Assembly: GCA_014058105.1 (NCBI GenBank) | Contig: JACGCM010000635.1 | Coordinates: 186,001 to 250,000 of the forward strand | Length of the DNA: 64,000 bases | From: Kingdonia uniflora | Taxonomy: Eukaryota > Streptophyta > Magnoliopsida > Ranunculales > Circaeasteraceae | Direction: 5' to 3' | Notes under the pieces: generated by a model | Told to the model about the DNA's origin: nothing | Databases searched by the model: none | What the model saw: only the letters and a program-made list of their open reading frames with translations | Made by a program: the position numbers and the translations under genes | In this document: positions 44,408 to 55,259 of the stretch, piece by piece | How the letters are laid out: every line of letters starts with the position of its first letter | Position numbering within the stretch: position 1 is the stretch's first letter

Positions 44408-44973
44408 CTGCATAGGGTGCCTTTGCTAGATTTTTTTGTTCTCCATCTGCTCTCCATTTTGGTTTCTTTTGTCTGTTTTTTCTTTAAGATTTTATTTTTT
44501 TTGTTTTGAGAGCATATGAGATAGGAGCTTTAGTACTAACTCTACCAGTTTATCTAGTACTACCTTTTGTTTATCACTTTATTAGTTATCTCTAATTTTA
44601 TTTCTTTCAGATAGTTGTTTATAGTTGTTTGATTGTTTCTTCCATGACAAATTGGGAGAGGACAGAGTTTACATAACTGGATTGCAAACGCTTCTCTGGA
44701 TGTATATGTTATTTTTTTGAGTTCGTCTGTGTGACTATCTTCTAAGTTCCTTTTTCCATATATATCATAAACGTGTTTGCTGAGTCTGCAGATATTCAAT
44801 CATACTATCTGATGAAAATAGGGTTGTAAGACAATATTATTCCTAGAAGAGGTCTAGAGATTGAACCTATTCAGAAAGAGGTGGTGTCTTTCTAAGGTCT
44901 AGATACTCTCCGTCGCAGGGAAGTACTACAGAGTAGTGTGCTCGTCTTAGTTTTTACTTGACATGAAATGAAC

Positions 44974-44986
44974 CAATGGGAGAGAT
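44974..44986 (+). other. Element C terminal polypurine tract
   Basis: AATGGGAGAGA lies directly before the 3' LTR start. It is weaker than the GAGGGGGAG motif 2.5 kb upstream. Confidence 0.6.
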
Positions 44987-45895
44987 TAAAAGGTTTTATT
45001 TGTTCCATTTCGTGTCTGTGAAGTCTCGAGGTTGTTTCAGTCGAAGACACTGAAAAAATGGAGTTCTCTGGACAGAAGGTAAGTATAACTCAGTGATAGA
45101 AGATTAAGCTTTCTATTTAATTGCCGTTCGAACAAGTTTTCAAGTCGTTCTAACGACTTGGCACGTCTCCTGGAAATTTGGCCCATAGCCAATTTTCGTT
45201 CGAGCAAGTTTTATTGTCATTCGAACGAGTTGACATATCCCCTAGTTTTTAGACTATAGCCAATGTTTCGTTCGAACGATACTTATTGTCGTCGAACGAC
45301 TCTCGGGAGAAATAGGGTTACTATTTTAGCAAACCTTGTTTTCATTTTCTCTCCTTGTCTTTTTGTTTCCAAAACCAATTTATTTTTCATAAGGCTAAAA
45401 ACTCCTTTATCAGATAGTGAATTCAATATCAATCAATCCTCTTCTAATCCAGAGATTGATGTTGAATTAGTTTGACAATACTTCCTACATATCGTTGAAG
45501 AAGGTTATTGGTGGGAGATCAAGAAAGGCTGTTGAGAGAACAAAAGAAGATTTGGTGGGAGATCAAGAAAGGTTGTTGCGAGAACAGAAGAGCGATTCTT
45601 GGCGTGATGCTTTGGTCAGAAGAGAGATAATCTTGAGACTAGGTTATCAAGTCTGTAAGTGCAATTCAGATTAAACTCTTTTTGATTAATCGATTTTTAG
45701 TTGTTGATTTCATCAACAATGACATGTGGTTTTTCTCCTGTGCAAGGAGTTTCCATAGGGTAAACAGTTGTTTGTGTCTTTTAATTCCTTGTCTTTACTT
45801 TTGATTATTTTTATTCAATCCTAGATCATTGATTGATAGGAATAGTTTTGACCTAATCTATCGAAATATATTAAATACGAGCACATAAAATTTCA
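44987..45895 (+). repeat. Element C 3' LTR with one extra palindrome unit
   Basis: It begins TAAAAGG (TG changed to TA) and ends AATTTCA. TTCGAA-type cores lie at 45127, 45148, 45199, 45220, 45272 and 45292 (21-, 21- and 20-bp pairs). It is 72 bp longer than the 5' LTR because of one extra unit; otherwise nearly identical. Confidence 0.93.
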
Positions 45896-45900
45896 AGCTT

Positions 45901-46974
45901 GCCTGACTTCCGTTTTATAAACAAGGTATGATCAAAATTACTTTGTCTATATCCAAATGCGTTCATGCTCTTCGAAAGCCGTCTAAACCAAGCTCGTGGC
46001 GACTATTTTAACCCATACAATGTCTTTTTTAATTAACATACTTTTCCTCCTTCAGAATTCGTGACTCCATGTGGTATCTCCATGTATACTTCTTCTTCTA
46101 AGTCTCCATTAAGAAATGTATTCTTTACGTTAAACTGTTATAATGGCCAACCTTGATTGGCTGCTAGAGAAATGAGTACACGAATAGTGTTTATCTTTGC
46201 CACTGGGGTGAAGGTCTCCCCGTAATCCACACCATACGCCTGCGTATACCCTTTGGCAACTAGTCTGGCTTTATACATATCAATACTTCCATTTGAATTC
46301 ATCTTTATAGTAAAGATCCAACGACACCCAACAATACGATATCCGCAGGGTTTATCAACAAGTTCCCAAGTGGAATTCTTCTATAATCCATTCATCTCTT
46401 CATTCATGGCCTTCTTCCATCGTGGATCTGATAGTACTTCCTGTAAATTACTAGGAATAGATACAGAGGATAATTGATTTATAGTGCATATGAGTGACTT
46501 AACCAACCTATGGGTGGACACATAATCAGAAATTAGGTATTTGGCTTTAGAATTGATATCTGGTTCATAAGTAGATTTTGGAATACCTTTAGTAGGCCTT
46601 TCTGAATGTCTAGGTTGAATATTATTAATAATATTAGGATTAGGTAATACCTGAGGTTCGACATTCTTCGGCAGTACTTCGGTAGATGGTGTAAGAATGT
46701 TAGAGTCACGGGCAACTTCTACTACTTCAGCTTGATCTCCCCCTGTCGTCAGATCCTCTCCATTCATATGAAGTTCATCTTCAATACCCAGATCTCCCCC
46801 TGTCATCTGCTCTGCTTCACTTTCATTTTCATAATCAGTTAGGCTACTATGCCTGTTCAAATTACTCGTCAAATCCTCTAGTTCCTGAAACATATCCTCA
46901 ATAATAAGGAACTTTCTTTCACCATTATTATGTTTCTCCCCCAGAAGGGAAGATCCCACAAAATATGCCTTCAA
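45901..46974 (-). pseudogene. Element D reverse transcriptase N-terminal part
   Basis: From 46974: an acidic linker (LHMNGEDLTTGGDQ), RHSERPTKGIPKSTYEPD, DPRWKKAMNEEMNGL, then after a stop [55 protein letters not shown] and SPRAW, ending at the element C insertion (LFIKRKSGK). The reading frame is continued at 35287 downward. Stops interrupt it in several places. Confidence 0.9.
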
Positions 46975-46977
46975 TTC

Positions 46978-47874
46978 TTAAAATAAAACATCCAAAGGGA
47001 TATACATCTTCCCCTCCACAGGATCATAACAACGATAACCCTTTTTAAAATTAGCATATCCAAGAAACACACACTTTCGAGCACAATGATCTAATTTTCC
47101 TCGTTGATATATAGGTATATGAACAAAGACAACACATCCAAAAACACGTGGTTCTAGGTTTGGCATTGCAGGGATGGTGATAGGATCATGAAGTTTTTAA
47201 AAGGGGGTCTGAAATTTAATGACCCTAGATGGCGTGCAGTTTATCAAATAAGCAGCAGGTTTTAACGCTTCTCCCTAATAATTCAATGGCATATTCATTC
47301 CAAAAAGAGATGCACGAACAACTTTTAACAGTTGTCTATTCATTTGTATAGCTAACCCATTTTGTTGTGGGGTATAAGCATTAAAGGTTTGATGTCGAAT
47401 GTCGTTATTTTTCAAGAACTCTGTTATATCATTACTTATAAATTCTCCTCCATTATCAGATTGGTACGTTTGTATCCTCCTTTGGAATTGGGTCAAAACC
47501 ATCTGATAATTTTTTTTACATACTTCAAAGACTTCACTTTTATGGGTAATTAGGGATACCCACATCATACGAGTATACTCATCAATAAAAGTCACAAAAT
47601 AACGAGCTCCAGACAATGAAGGAATACGCGTAGGACCCCATACATCAGAGTAAATAATACTAAAAGGTTTTGAACTTTTAGTAAAACTTGGAGAGTATGT
47701 AATATGATGACTCTTAGCGAGTTCATAAATATCACACTTAAACTCTGACATGCTACAATTCAAAAATATCAGCGAATTTAACTTCTGAAGATACCCAAAT
47801 GAGAGATGACCCAGCCGCCGATGCCATAACCGTACATTGGCTTTTGCTTCTTCAATTCCTCTGACTTTATTCAC
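46978..47874 (-). pseudogene. Element D integrase, catalytic Glu lost
   Basis: LWHRRLGHLSFGYLQKL is the pre-integrase segment; one zinc-binding Cys is Tyr (CDIYELAKSHH). The core has IYSDVWGP and YQSDNGGEF, both Asp intact, but NGLAIQMNRQLL has Ile (47347-47349) where NGVAER carries the catalytic Glu. The C-terminal part PRVFGCVVFVHIP and CVFLGYANFKKGYRCYDP lies at 47166-46978 after a break. Confidence 0.9.
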
Positions 47875-48531
47875 CTAATGAATTCTTTGCTCTCCACTAT
47901 TAGTGAGGTCCAAATAGTAGAGATTACCTTTTCTAACACCACAACCAAGAACCTGCCGAGTCACTATCTCCTGAAAAATACAGAGCTGAGGCCAAAACGT
48001 CACGGTACTTGTAAGTGAAACAGTGATCCTACTAACAGACAAAATATTATATTTTAGAGCAGGAACAATAAGGACAGAGTTTAATGTCAGGTATGTCAGT
48101 GGAACCTTCTCCAATTACAGGAGAAGAACCACCATTTGCTGTGTATATAGAGGTTTGGGTTAAAGGTGTAATGGATGATAATATGCTAGAGTCGTTTACC
48201 ATGTAATTTGATGCACGAGTATCAATTATTCAAGTACTATTCAAATAATTTACAAATAAAACACTACCTTTAGTTTTCATACCTGACTGGGCAACATTCA
48301 CTAAGTCGAAGCCATCGCAAGGTTTATGAGATGCAATTGTTTAGTTAACTGCTCGATATTAGCAGATAGCTTGGAAACTATTATTTCCAAAATCGTAAGT
48401 CTATCGTTGGAATCGCCCATCTCCAAATCGTCCTTCTTCATCGATTTAGGTCTACGATAGATCGTCAACAAATTCACAAAAAACTTCCCCTTCATTTGAG
48501 TAGATCTAAAAATCACTGTAGCAGTCGCCAA
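47875..48531 (-). pseudogene. Element D protease remnant and short gag remnant
   Basis: At 48230-48120 the frame reads WIIDTRASNYMV, the copia WIxDSGAS motif with Gly changed to Arg. Upstream, 48531-48301 encodes only about 76 codons (MKGKFFVNLLTIYRRP, then a heptad-like SKLSANIEQLTKQLHLI) instead of a 300-codon capsid, so most of gag is deleted. Confidence 0.7.
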
Positions 48532-48660
48532 ATTTACTGCAGCAGACAGAAATCAACAATACGATGGAGAAGAACAAAATAAATATAAAGCTTCAATTGG
48601 AGAGTCGTAGCGGAATTTAATTTAATTCAATTCAAAAGATCCAGGTTCAATTATCGAACC

Positions 48661-48673
48661 CGCTCTGATGCCA
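48661..48673 (-). other. Element D primer binding site
   Basis: On the minus strand TGGCATCAGAGCGGG follows the 5' LTR; it is TGGTATCAGAGC with one change, so initiator tRNA-Met. Confidence 0.85.
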
Positions 48674-48834
48674 TGTATAAATAAATAAGAGAAAATTTTA
48701 TTACTCTTGAATTGATTTATTAGATTACATCATAACCTCTCTTTATATAATAGAGGATCATTAAGCTAATTCTACTAGTACCCAATATGGGACTATGTTT
48801 AGTATCCTATATTTAGTATATTCTATATTCAATA
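48674..48834 (-). repeat. Element D 5' LTR
   Basis: 161 bp; on the minus strand it starts TATTGAATATAG (TG changed to TA) and ends ATACA. It matches 34143-34303. Confidence 0.93.
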
Positions 48835-48925
48835 GGAATAGCCTAATTTCAGTATTCGAACTTAGCCTTTATAACAGATGTGGTCAGAACGCTCAAGAAT
48901 AGTAAATAGCTAACAAGATAATTTA
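48835..48925 (+). pseudogene. LINE fragment 3: end of the RNase H region
   Basis: After the GGAAT duplication the frame continues from REVNSVG as IA, stop, FQYSNLAF and LKNSK. This fits the tail of a plant LINE RNase H (W....REVN.VAD..A). No poly-A tail is visible before the next LTR. Confidence 0.55.
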
Positions 48926-48928
48926 GTG

Positions 48929-49405
48929 TGAAAAACCTTTTAATAGGTGAAAAGCCATGACTTCTCTTGAGGATTTTGAGAAGGAGAAAAGGATATTATT
49001 GAGATTGCTAGCTTATTATAATGAGTGTTCTGAGTATTTGTGTGTGGAATGCTAGAACGAGGATTCAACCATCCTTCATCTCAATTTCTCTGATCCTATT
49101 TATAGGTCTTATAATATGACCATTTGGCGACCATAAAGATTCTTAATGACGGACGTTACAAAATATATACATTTGATGGCCTTTGACTTGATTGTGTAAC
49201 GGTCTGATCTTGCTGTCTTATAACGGCTTCATTGATGATACTGCGTCTGTTGATTCAAACTATTAAGCTATAAGATGAAAATGACGAATGGAGCTAATAA
49301 CTGCAAAATGTTATTTACTGTGCCACGTGCATGTTCATGAGGTCGAAAGTTCGTATGGTGGTCGAAGATGAGGCATGATTCCGAGATACGGAATAAGCCA
49401 TTACA
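48929..49405 (-). repeat. Element H: 3' LTR of a further minus-strand LTR element
   Basis: It is bounded by TGTAATGG (minus, 49405) and TTTTTCACA (48929), 477 bp. GAGAGGGGGCGG lies directly upstream on the minus strand, an excellent PPT. It contains a TATA box (minus CTATAAATAGG, near 49100). The second LTR was not found, so it could be a 3' LTR of a partial element. Confidence 0.65.
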
Positions 49406-49424
49406 ACCGCCCCCTCTCAGCCAA
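49406..49424 (-). other. Element H polypurine tract
   Basis: On the minus strand GGCTGAGAGGGGGCGG directly precedes the LTR start TGTAATGG. Confidence 0.65.
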
Positions 49425-51780
49425 CGGTACAAGAAATAGTGCGGGCGAGTTGTGTTGGTTGAGAAGCTTCATAAATATGGAAATTAATACATGGGAATCA
49501 TTTCTAAAGCAACTTCATGAATATCTGTTTGTGGCTTTTGGGTTTTCTTGAGCCAAAGGTTCTAGTCAATTCTATTGCATGGGGAATCTTTCGAACGTTG
49601 GGAATTTAAAGAGTCAACTTTAATGCTAATCATAGTATAAAGAGCACTCTGATTGTTGTGTGATTAACCAAGTCTTCTTATCTGAACTATTTTTTTTGTA
49701 TTCTTGTTTCTGTACATGAAATACTTATGACAGTTTGAAATTGTTGTGAAGACAAGGCATCAGTCTTGAGAATCCAGGATTAGAAGGAACATGGAAGAAT
49801 TACGTGTCAGATATTTAGGTCACCAACCCTTGCATCTACCGACGCCGATTCCGGTGTCCCATACATACCACCATATGTCCTTTGAGGAGGTGATGGAGGC
49901 GGGGGATGATTATTACCAATTGGTACATTTTCATTATCTTTTGACATCGGAGGAGGTGCGTCGACATGGGTTGCGGCTGCTGGTGGAGGAAGCTGTTACA
50001 ACTGAAGATGAAGCGGCAGGCGTTCGTCCGAGGGAATTTCGTCGATACCCTTCTAATAAGTGGGTCTTGTAGAAGAAATAGGACCCTTCGCCTTTCTCTA
50101 GCATGCGAGGTGGTGGTGGCAATGGTGGAAGAGGGTTTCTTCCAGGGACCATAGATATTGGCCCTGAAGAAGATCTTTATGCCAGTACGGCCAGTCTTCG
50201 GCGATTTTCCAGTTCCACTATTTTCTATTTCTTTTAGGCAGGGGATCAAAGTTTTGAAGTTGCTTCAATTTTGCATCTTCTTCCTCGCTGACTGCTGAGA
50301 GGCATTTTGAACTGTTACTTGATATAATTTTGAAAGTAATCTGTAGATTGTCTAGAATACTAGTTATCTGTAAAGTAATTTGTAAAAAATTTGTCGAACT
50401 AATAAAATGTCATTGTTCTATAATTTTGATGTTGCGTTTCGAACTTAGTAGATTCTTGTTCTGTAAATATGAATGTAGGAGTGTTGCTGAATAAATCAAA
50501 CTGTAAGGAGCAATAAATGGTAGTGGAAATTAAGGTTCTAAAATGTAAAGAGTTCGTGTGATGATAGGAAGTAGATAATTTCTGTAAGATGACTTGGTGG
50601 TTGTAAAGGTATATGGTTTTCTGCGATCTATGTATTCAAACTTTGATGAATATTGTCTTGAACTGTGGAAAGAATTGAGATTGGTCTGTAGTGCTATCGC
50701 TGGATTTGCTTGATTTTGTATGTTGCCATCTTCATATCAATGCGTATAAAATCTGAGGAAATATTTCATAACATGGAAAGAATGACCTGTCATAATCTTT
50801 AAGATTGTCTGTTGATATTCTTCTTCTTCTGTCTGAATAATATTCTTGTAAAATATATCTTTCAGCAACCTCTGTTGGGTGATATAGATTTTAATAGATT
50901 TTTATATAAAGTAGTGATCCTTGGCTGTTAGGTCTTGTATCTTCTGTAATGAAAATTTGTTGTGAAGGCAGTGTGGTTAACCATGGTGAGAACACGTTCT
51001 TAGTGTGCTCGTCATGCAGCAGACGGTAGGTTCCATATCTAGGTTGCTGAACTTTGTGAGCGATATTTTCATCGACTGCCTTATGATTCTGTATTACCGG
51101 AATGGCCATTAAATTTGAATGACCTAGATGAAGAAGGAAGGCTTGCAGAGTATGATCACTTTTTTTGGTGTGATGTATTTCATAGGTCTCTACTGGATGC
51201 CACGGTATGAGAAATGACTGTTTGACAGCTCGCATGTGAAAAAATTCTTGAAAAGGCAAGAACAGCAAAAGGAGAGATAATTCTATGTGGGGAGGTGATC
51301 CATCCAGGCTACTTTAAATGTAACTACAAAAGTCTGTAAGATCAAACTATGAAAGTTTGTAATAAATAAGTAATTTGTTTGCAGTAATCTGTTATATGCA
51401 GAATGAGGCAAAATTAATATGACGAACTAAAAAGAATAAAAATAAAGTATTATGTTTTAACTGCTTATGTGGCAGATATTGTGGATGACAGCTGTGTAAT
51501 TTTAACAACTGTATAGATTTTTTAAAATTTTGAATATTGAGCTATTTTAGGAATGTCGTACGAACTGGGTATAGTATAAAGGTAAGGTTATTGGTCGTGT
51601 ATGCTATTTTGGTAAAGAGGGGCAAATTTTTTTAAATGGCAGACAAAAGGGACAGGCGTGATGACAGTAGATATTATCACAAAAGTTATGATGATACTTT
51701 AAGACGAAAAGACGTACATGTAGAGACAGTAGGGGTGACTTACATGTGTCAGAAAGAGCCGTCGTTTCATAAGCCGAGGG
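49425..51780. other. Unassigned region, probably internal to element H
   Basis: No retroelement protein was recognised. On the minus strand 49810-49990 encodes a Pro-rich stretch ending in a stop (APPPMSKDNENVPIGNN, HPPPPSPPQRTYGG), preceded by an acceptor-like TTGTAACAG. It could be a captured gene exon or chance. The rest is AT-rich without motifs. With an LTR and PPT but no gag-pol, a large non-autonomous element is possible. Confidence 0.35.
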
Positions 51781-51784
51781 AGAG

Positions 51785-51792
51785 TATAAAAA
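51785..51792 (+). promoter_or_regulatory. TATA box upstream of ORF3 gene
   Basis: TATAAAAA within GGGAGAGTATAAAAACTTG is followed by a CT-rich start region (CTCTCTCCCTC). A spliced 5' UTR lies downstream. Confidence 0.5.
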
Positions 51793-52009
51793 CTTGAATC
51801 TCTCTCCCTCATAAATTGTCTACAGTTGTTAAGAGAGAAAAAAGGTGGTGTAATCCATATCCATGTGGAGAAGAGACGCTTGATTTTGGAGTTTAATTTG
51901 GTAAGGAAAGCTTCAGTTGTTGATCATAGATCGCTAGAGAAAAGACGGGGGCGATTAAGTACTACCAAACATTCCAGCAAAGTAGAAGATTGTGGTTCTT
52001 CAAGTACAG

Positions 52010-52345
52010 GTTAGTGGTGCATTTTTCTGTTTTGGTTTGTGAGTAATCTGTGTATTACATTATATGTTTTTCATTATTGATTGAGGGATACCGCAATGGA
52101 TAATGTAGAGGTTTAAGATGTTGAGTGATTACTTGTAAAGTTTTATAGTGTATAAGGTTTGAGATATGAACAGACTATTGAGAGAGAAAATACTTTTTTG
52201 GAGTAGAAGGGGGAAAATTGAAATGATTGTTTGTTGTTTTGGAAAATTGGAAATAAAACATGTTGACTGGGTAGAAACAAGGGTGGGCTTGTATTTTCTG
52301 TGTGTAGGGCATATCATAATGAAAAAATATTTTATGTATTTGTAG
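52010..52345 (+). other. Probable 5' UTR intron of ORF3 gene
   Basis: Donor ACAG|GTTAGT (52010) and acceptor TATTTGTAG|GT (52345). The putative ATG lies at 52353, eight bases into the next exon. Confidence 0.45.
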
Positions 52346-52352
52346 GTCCGGT

Positions 52353-53990
52353 ATGCGTTCAAAACCTATAAGTCCCATGAGTAAAATTGCAGTATCATCA
52401 AGTTCAAAGGAAAGATCATCGTCAGGGAGAGAGGACGACTGTAGTATAATGGAGGAGACTGCAAATAAAATCGATGTACTGTAGCTATAGAGATTGGTGA
52501 GTCCAGTAAAGTAGAGAAAGTTATAGAAAAAGAGGATACAAAAGAGAAAGATAAATTGTTTTACATATATCCTGAGGGAGTAGATGTAGGAAAGGAATTT
52601 ATGAAATATAAAAAGAAATTACAGGGGGAATGGGGTAACTATATGATGGACCAGAGTCGTTGGTTCAGAGCCTACATCCCAGGAAATGGGGTGGAGGTGG
52701 TATACTATCAAGTCCCTTGTTTGGAGAAGTGGAAAATAGAGAATGGGATTGGTGAGGATGTGACAATCTTGTATTATAATGGCCTTGGGTTGGCAGGCCC
52801 GAGTGATGGATTTTTATGCTACCTGAATCAGGTCGTTTATAGCCTTAGGATCCCTCTGACAATCTTTCAAAAAGGGGTTATGAATGTATTGTAGTGCTGC
52901 CCTGCCCAACTAAATTGGAATGTGTATGAGATGATAAGGGTATGTAAAGTCTTGAATGTGAAATGGAGGAAGGAAGGGACTACTAAGCAGTTCGATGTAG
53001 ATGATGTTTTGAAATTTTATAAATAGAAGTATGTCAAAGGTCGAAAGAGTGGTTACCTGTATAGCAACTCATCTAGGCTAATTTTTTTTTACTTTAAATC
53101 TGCGAGTAGACCATAGAATGATCACCTTGTATAGGTAGGGGGCCACTGTATGCAGGTTCCAGATGAACCAACGCTCGTCCTAAACCATAAATATTATAAT
53201 CCGAGTAAGTAGCATTTGTTATCTCCGAACCCTGATTAGCGTATCTTCGAGCTATTAACCATGATCATATTTTTTTTTGCCAGGTCCCAATCCTTTAGTG
53301 GCTCCTAATAATACTAGTCTTCTCGATTATGTAGCTTGCGAGCAGGTCGAGCTAAAGAAAGTTCTTGGTGAGTTAGGTATTCGAAGGGATAAGAGGGTAG
53401 ATTCCATAGTGCCAAAAGTTCAGCGTGCTCACAAGAATCGAGCTATGGCCGAGAAGAAAGCTCGTTTGTCTGTGGAGGATGTCACGAGTCTTCCTCCTCC
53501 GCCTAAAAATATCAATATTAAATTGGCTACTCGGAAGTCGAGAAAGACAGCTCTACCAACTAGATCTGCTACTGTGACGGTCACAGAGCAAGAGGTTGTA
53601 AAAACTGTTGCAGGAGATGTTGAGGAGAGGCAGGAAGTGCGTTAAGTTATTCCCTTATAGACTGATAGGATCATGTTGAAGAGGAAACGACATGAGGATG
53701 AGGGTAGTGCTCGTATTAACACTCAGGCTGCAGTAAAGGTGAGAGAGCTGGAGTAAAAATATTGTATGATGGCGGAGACTAATCCTCAGCAGCTCATTGG
53801 TGCTTTCCATGAGCAAACTCTTGCAGCATGTTTTTGAAATTTCTTGATGTGATGTATTTGGTAATATGATATATGATATTGAACTTGTATCTTGTGTGTT
53901 GATAGCTCTCGTTGCTGATGACGGGGCAACGATATTTATGCAGAAGAGGAACAAGGAATTTAAAGATCTGAGTCTTAGGCTAGATGCTTG
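52353..53990 (+). pseudogene. ORF3: intron-containing plant transposon-type protein gene (Transposase_28-like), decayed
   Basis: It starts MRSKPISPMSKIAVSSSS at 52353, with a frameshift near 52480. The main block at 52556-52894 (GEWGNYMMDQSRWFRAYIPG, SDGFLCYLNQVVYSLRIPL) continues past a stop with LNWNVYEMIRVCKVLNVKW and KGRKSGYLYSNSSRLIFFYF. This order (L.LP+..F....+ ... AQLNPN.....+..F) resembles plant proteins called putative gypsy-type transposon. Intron 53205-53283 has a perfect GTAAGT donor and a TTTTGCCAG acceptor; intron 53826-53905 would need a GC donor. The last exon ends LSLRLDA at 53990, overlapping the LTR start. Function is unknown. Family assignment is moderate. Confidence 0.55.
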
Positions 53991-55245
53991 ATGATCGCGT
54001 AATTATGACATTTTTAATATACCCGAACATGTATTTTAGTCGTCCATTATATTTAATTTTGGGTACTTCTGTACGTTTGTTTGATTGCAGCTATTGGAGA
54101 TGAATATTTGAAACCAAGCTCTTAAAGTTAAGTAAAAGTATCTCCAGCAGTTCATAGTACAAAAAGTCAAAGGCACAATATATTTGGTTTCAAGATTGAA
54201 GAAATATATATTCAAATATTCTTGGAGAATAAGATCAAATAATATATTGCATCTAAGATCCTTGAAGATATTTTATATTGAAGATATATGTAAGAGTTTC
54301 ATGAAGAATGATCTTTACATCACTTAAGGGAATTATATGCAAGAATCTTAGGAGATTGGTTGTAAAATTAGAATATATTATTATAAAAATATTATTTACA
54401 ATTTAATGTATAACTTCTAAATTTGGGTTCCTTCTCCTATAAAAGAAACCCTCCCCCCATTGTAATTGGGTATCTCATATTAGTGCAGGTTTAAAAGAAA
54501 TAAAGTTAGTTTTATTTAATTGTCTTCTTCTTCTCTTTTAGTTTAAGTTTTACTAATGTCTTCATTAATTGTTAATGCGATGAAGTCCGAGATTAGCGGC
54601 TAAACTCCTAGCTTAGGCTAGGATGAGGTCTCTTATTGGATGAACAATAGTTGGTATTAATTAAGTTCTAATTAGTTTTCTCTTAGTACTTTATAATTGA
54701 TAAGTAATTGCATCATATCGAAGTCTTGGCCATAGCTTCGATTTGGTGTACGATAACTTTGGATACAAACAAGTACGACTAACCGTAGTCTAGATTTGGA
54801 GATCTAAACAAGAGGAAACACTAGAGAACTCACTCAAGCCTAACCATGGTTGAGTGGATAATTTTCTTAGACACTCCTTACCATCCCTTAAAAGCATAAA
54901 AACTAAATTCTTGGCCATAGATTTAGTAGTTTATTTTACAATATCGTATGTGTCTTAACACAAGCATATGATGGGTGGAGATATTAGGATCTAGTTGTAT
55001 ATCGATTAGTACTTTGAAAGGTAGAGGCCAAGTATGAACCATAACTCTCTCTCTCTTATTAAGTTTTATAATTAGTTTTTATTTATTTTCTTCTTAGATT
55101 TATCTCTTATAAAACCGTAATTCGGCCTAGAAAGTATTTGCCTTCCCAAACCTCCTTATAGATTCTATCCTACTCATCTACGCTACGATTCGACAACCGT
55201 ACTTTGAGCGGGTATTTTTTTAGAGGCCATAAAAACCTTTAATCA
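53989..55245 (+). repeat. Element G 5' LTR
   Basis: It begins TGATGATCGCGTAATTATG, like the F LTR start TGATAGACGTAG, and ends TTTAATCA. A TATA box (CCTATAAAAGAAACC, near 54436) and an AATAAA signal (near 54500) lie in order. It matches 63314-64000 as far as the window goes. No TTCGAA array is present. Confidence 0.88.
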
Positions 55246-55259
55246 AATGGCGCCGTTGC
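55246..55259 (+). other. Element G primer binding site
   Basis: TGGCGCCGTTGC (55248-55259) follows the LTR; it equals the first 12 bases of the Athila/Tat PBS (tRNA-Asp type as commonly assigned), then diverges. Confidence 0.82.

Larger units (their letters stand above)
35283..45900 (+). mobile_element. Element C: Sirevirus-like Ty1/copia retrotransposon nested in element D
   Basis: The element spans 35288-45895, flanked by AGCTT (35283-35287 and 45896-45900); the RT frame of D continues across it. It has large LTRs, an iMet PBS, a ~580-codon gag with two zinc knuckles, protease, integrase, RT, RNase H, and a further ORF before the 3' LTR, the layout of Sireviruses. By eye the LTRs differ by about 2% outside a tandem-array difference, so it is the youngest insertion here. 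Yet about eleven in-frame stops interrupt gag-pol. Confidence 0.94.
34138..48839 (-). mobile_element. Element D: Ty1/copia retrotransposon with very short LTRs, split by element C
   Basis: The element spans 34143-48834, with the 5-bp duplication GGAAT (34138-34142 and 48835-48839). Its own sequence is 34143-35287 and 45896-48834; element C occupies the rest. LTRs are 161 bp. On the minus strand the order is PBS, short gag remnant, protease, integrase, RT, RNase H. Gag is largely deleted and the integrase Glu is lost. It is inserted in the LINE's RNase H region. Confidence 0.93.

Noticed and set aside
1651..45300. TTCGAA cores as RNA polymerase III B boxes
   Set aside because: GGTTCGANTCC-type B boxes share GTTCGA, but the flanking bases here are palindromic, no A box lies at the right distance, and the motif is repeated rather than single.
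1651..45300. TTCGAA arrays as heat-shock elements
   Set aside because: Heat-shock elements need alternating nGAAn and nTTCn modules at 5-bp steps; here TTC and GAA directly abut and repeats are 20-30 bp apart.
53989..55245. Treating the whole repeat from 53525 as the G LTR
   Set aside because: The 53525-53988 part is coding sequence of ORF3 and continues further left only in one copy; the LTR proper starts with TGATGATCGC, parallel to element F.
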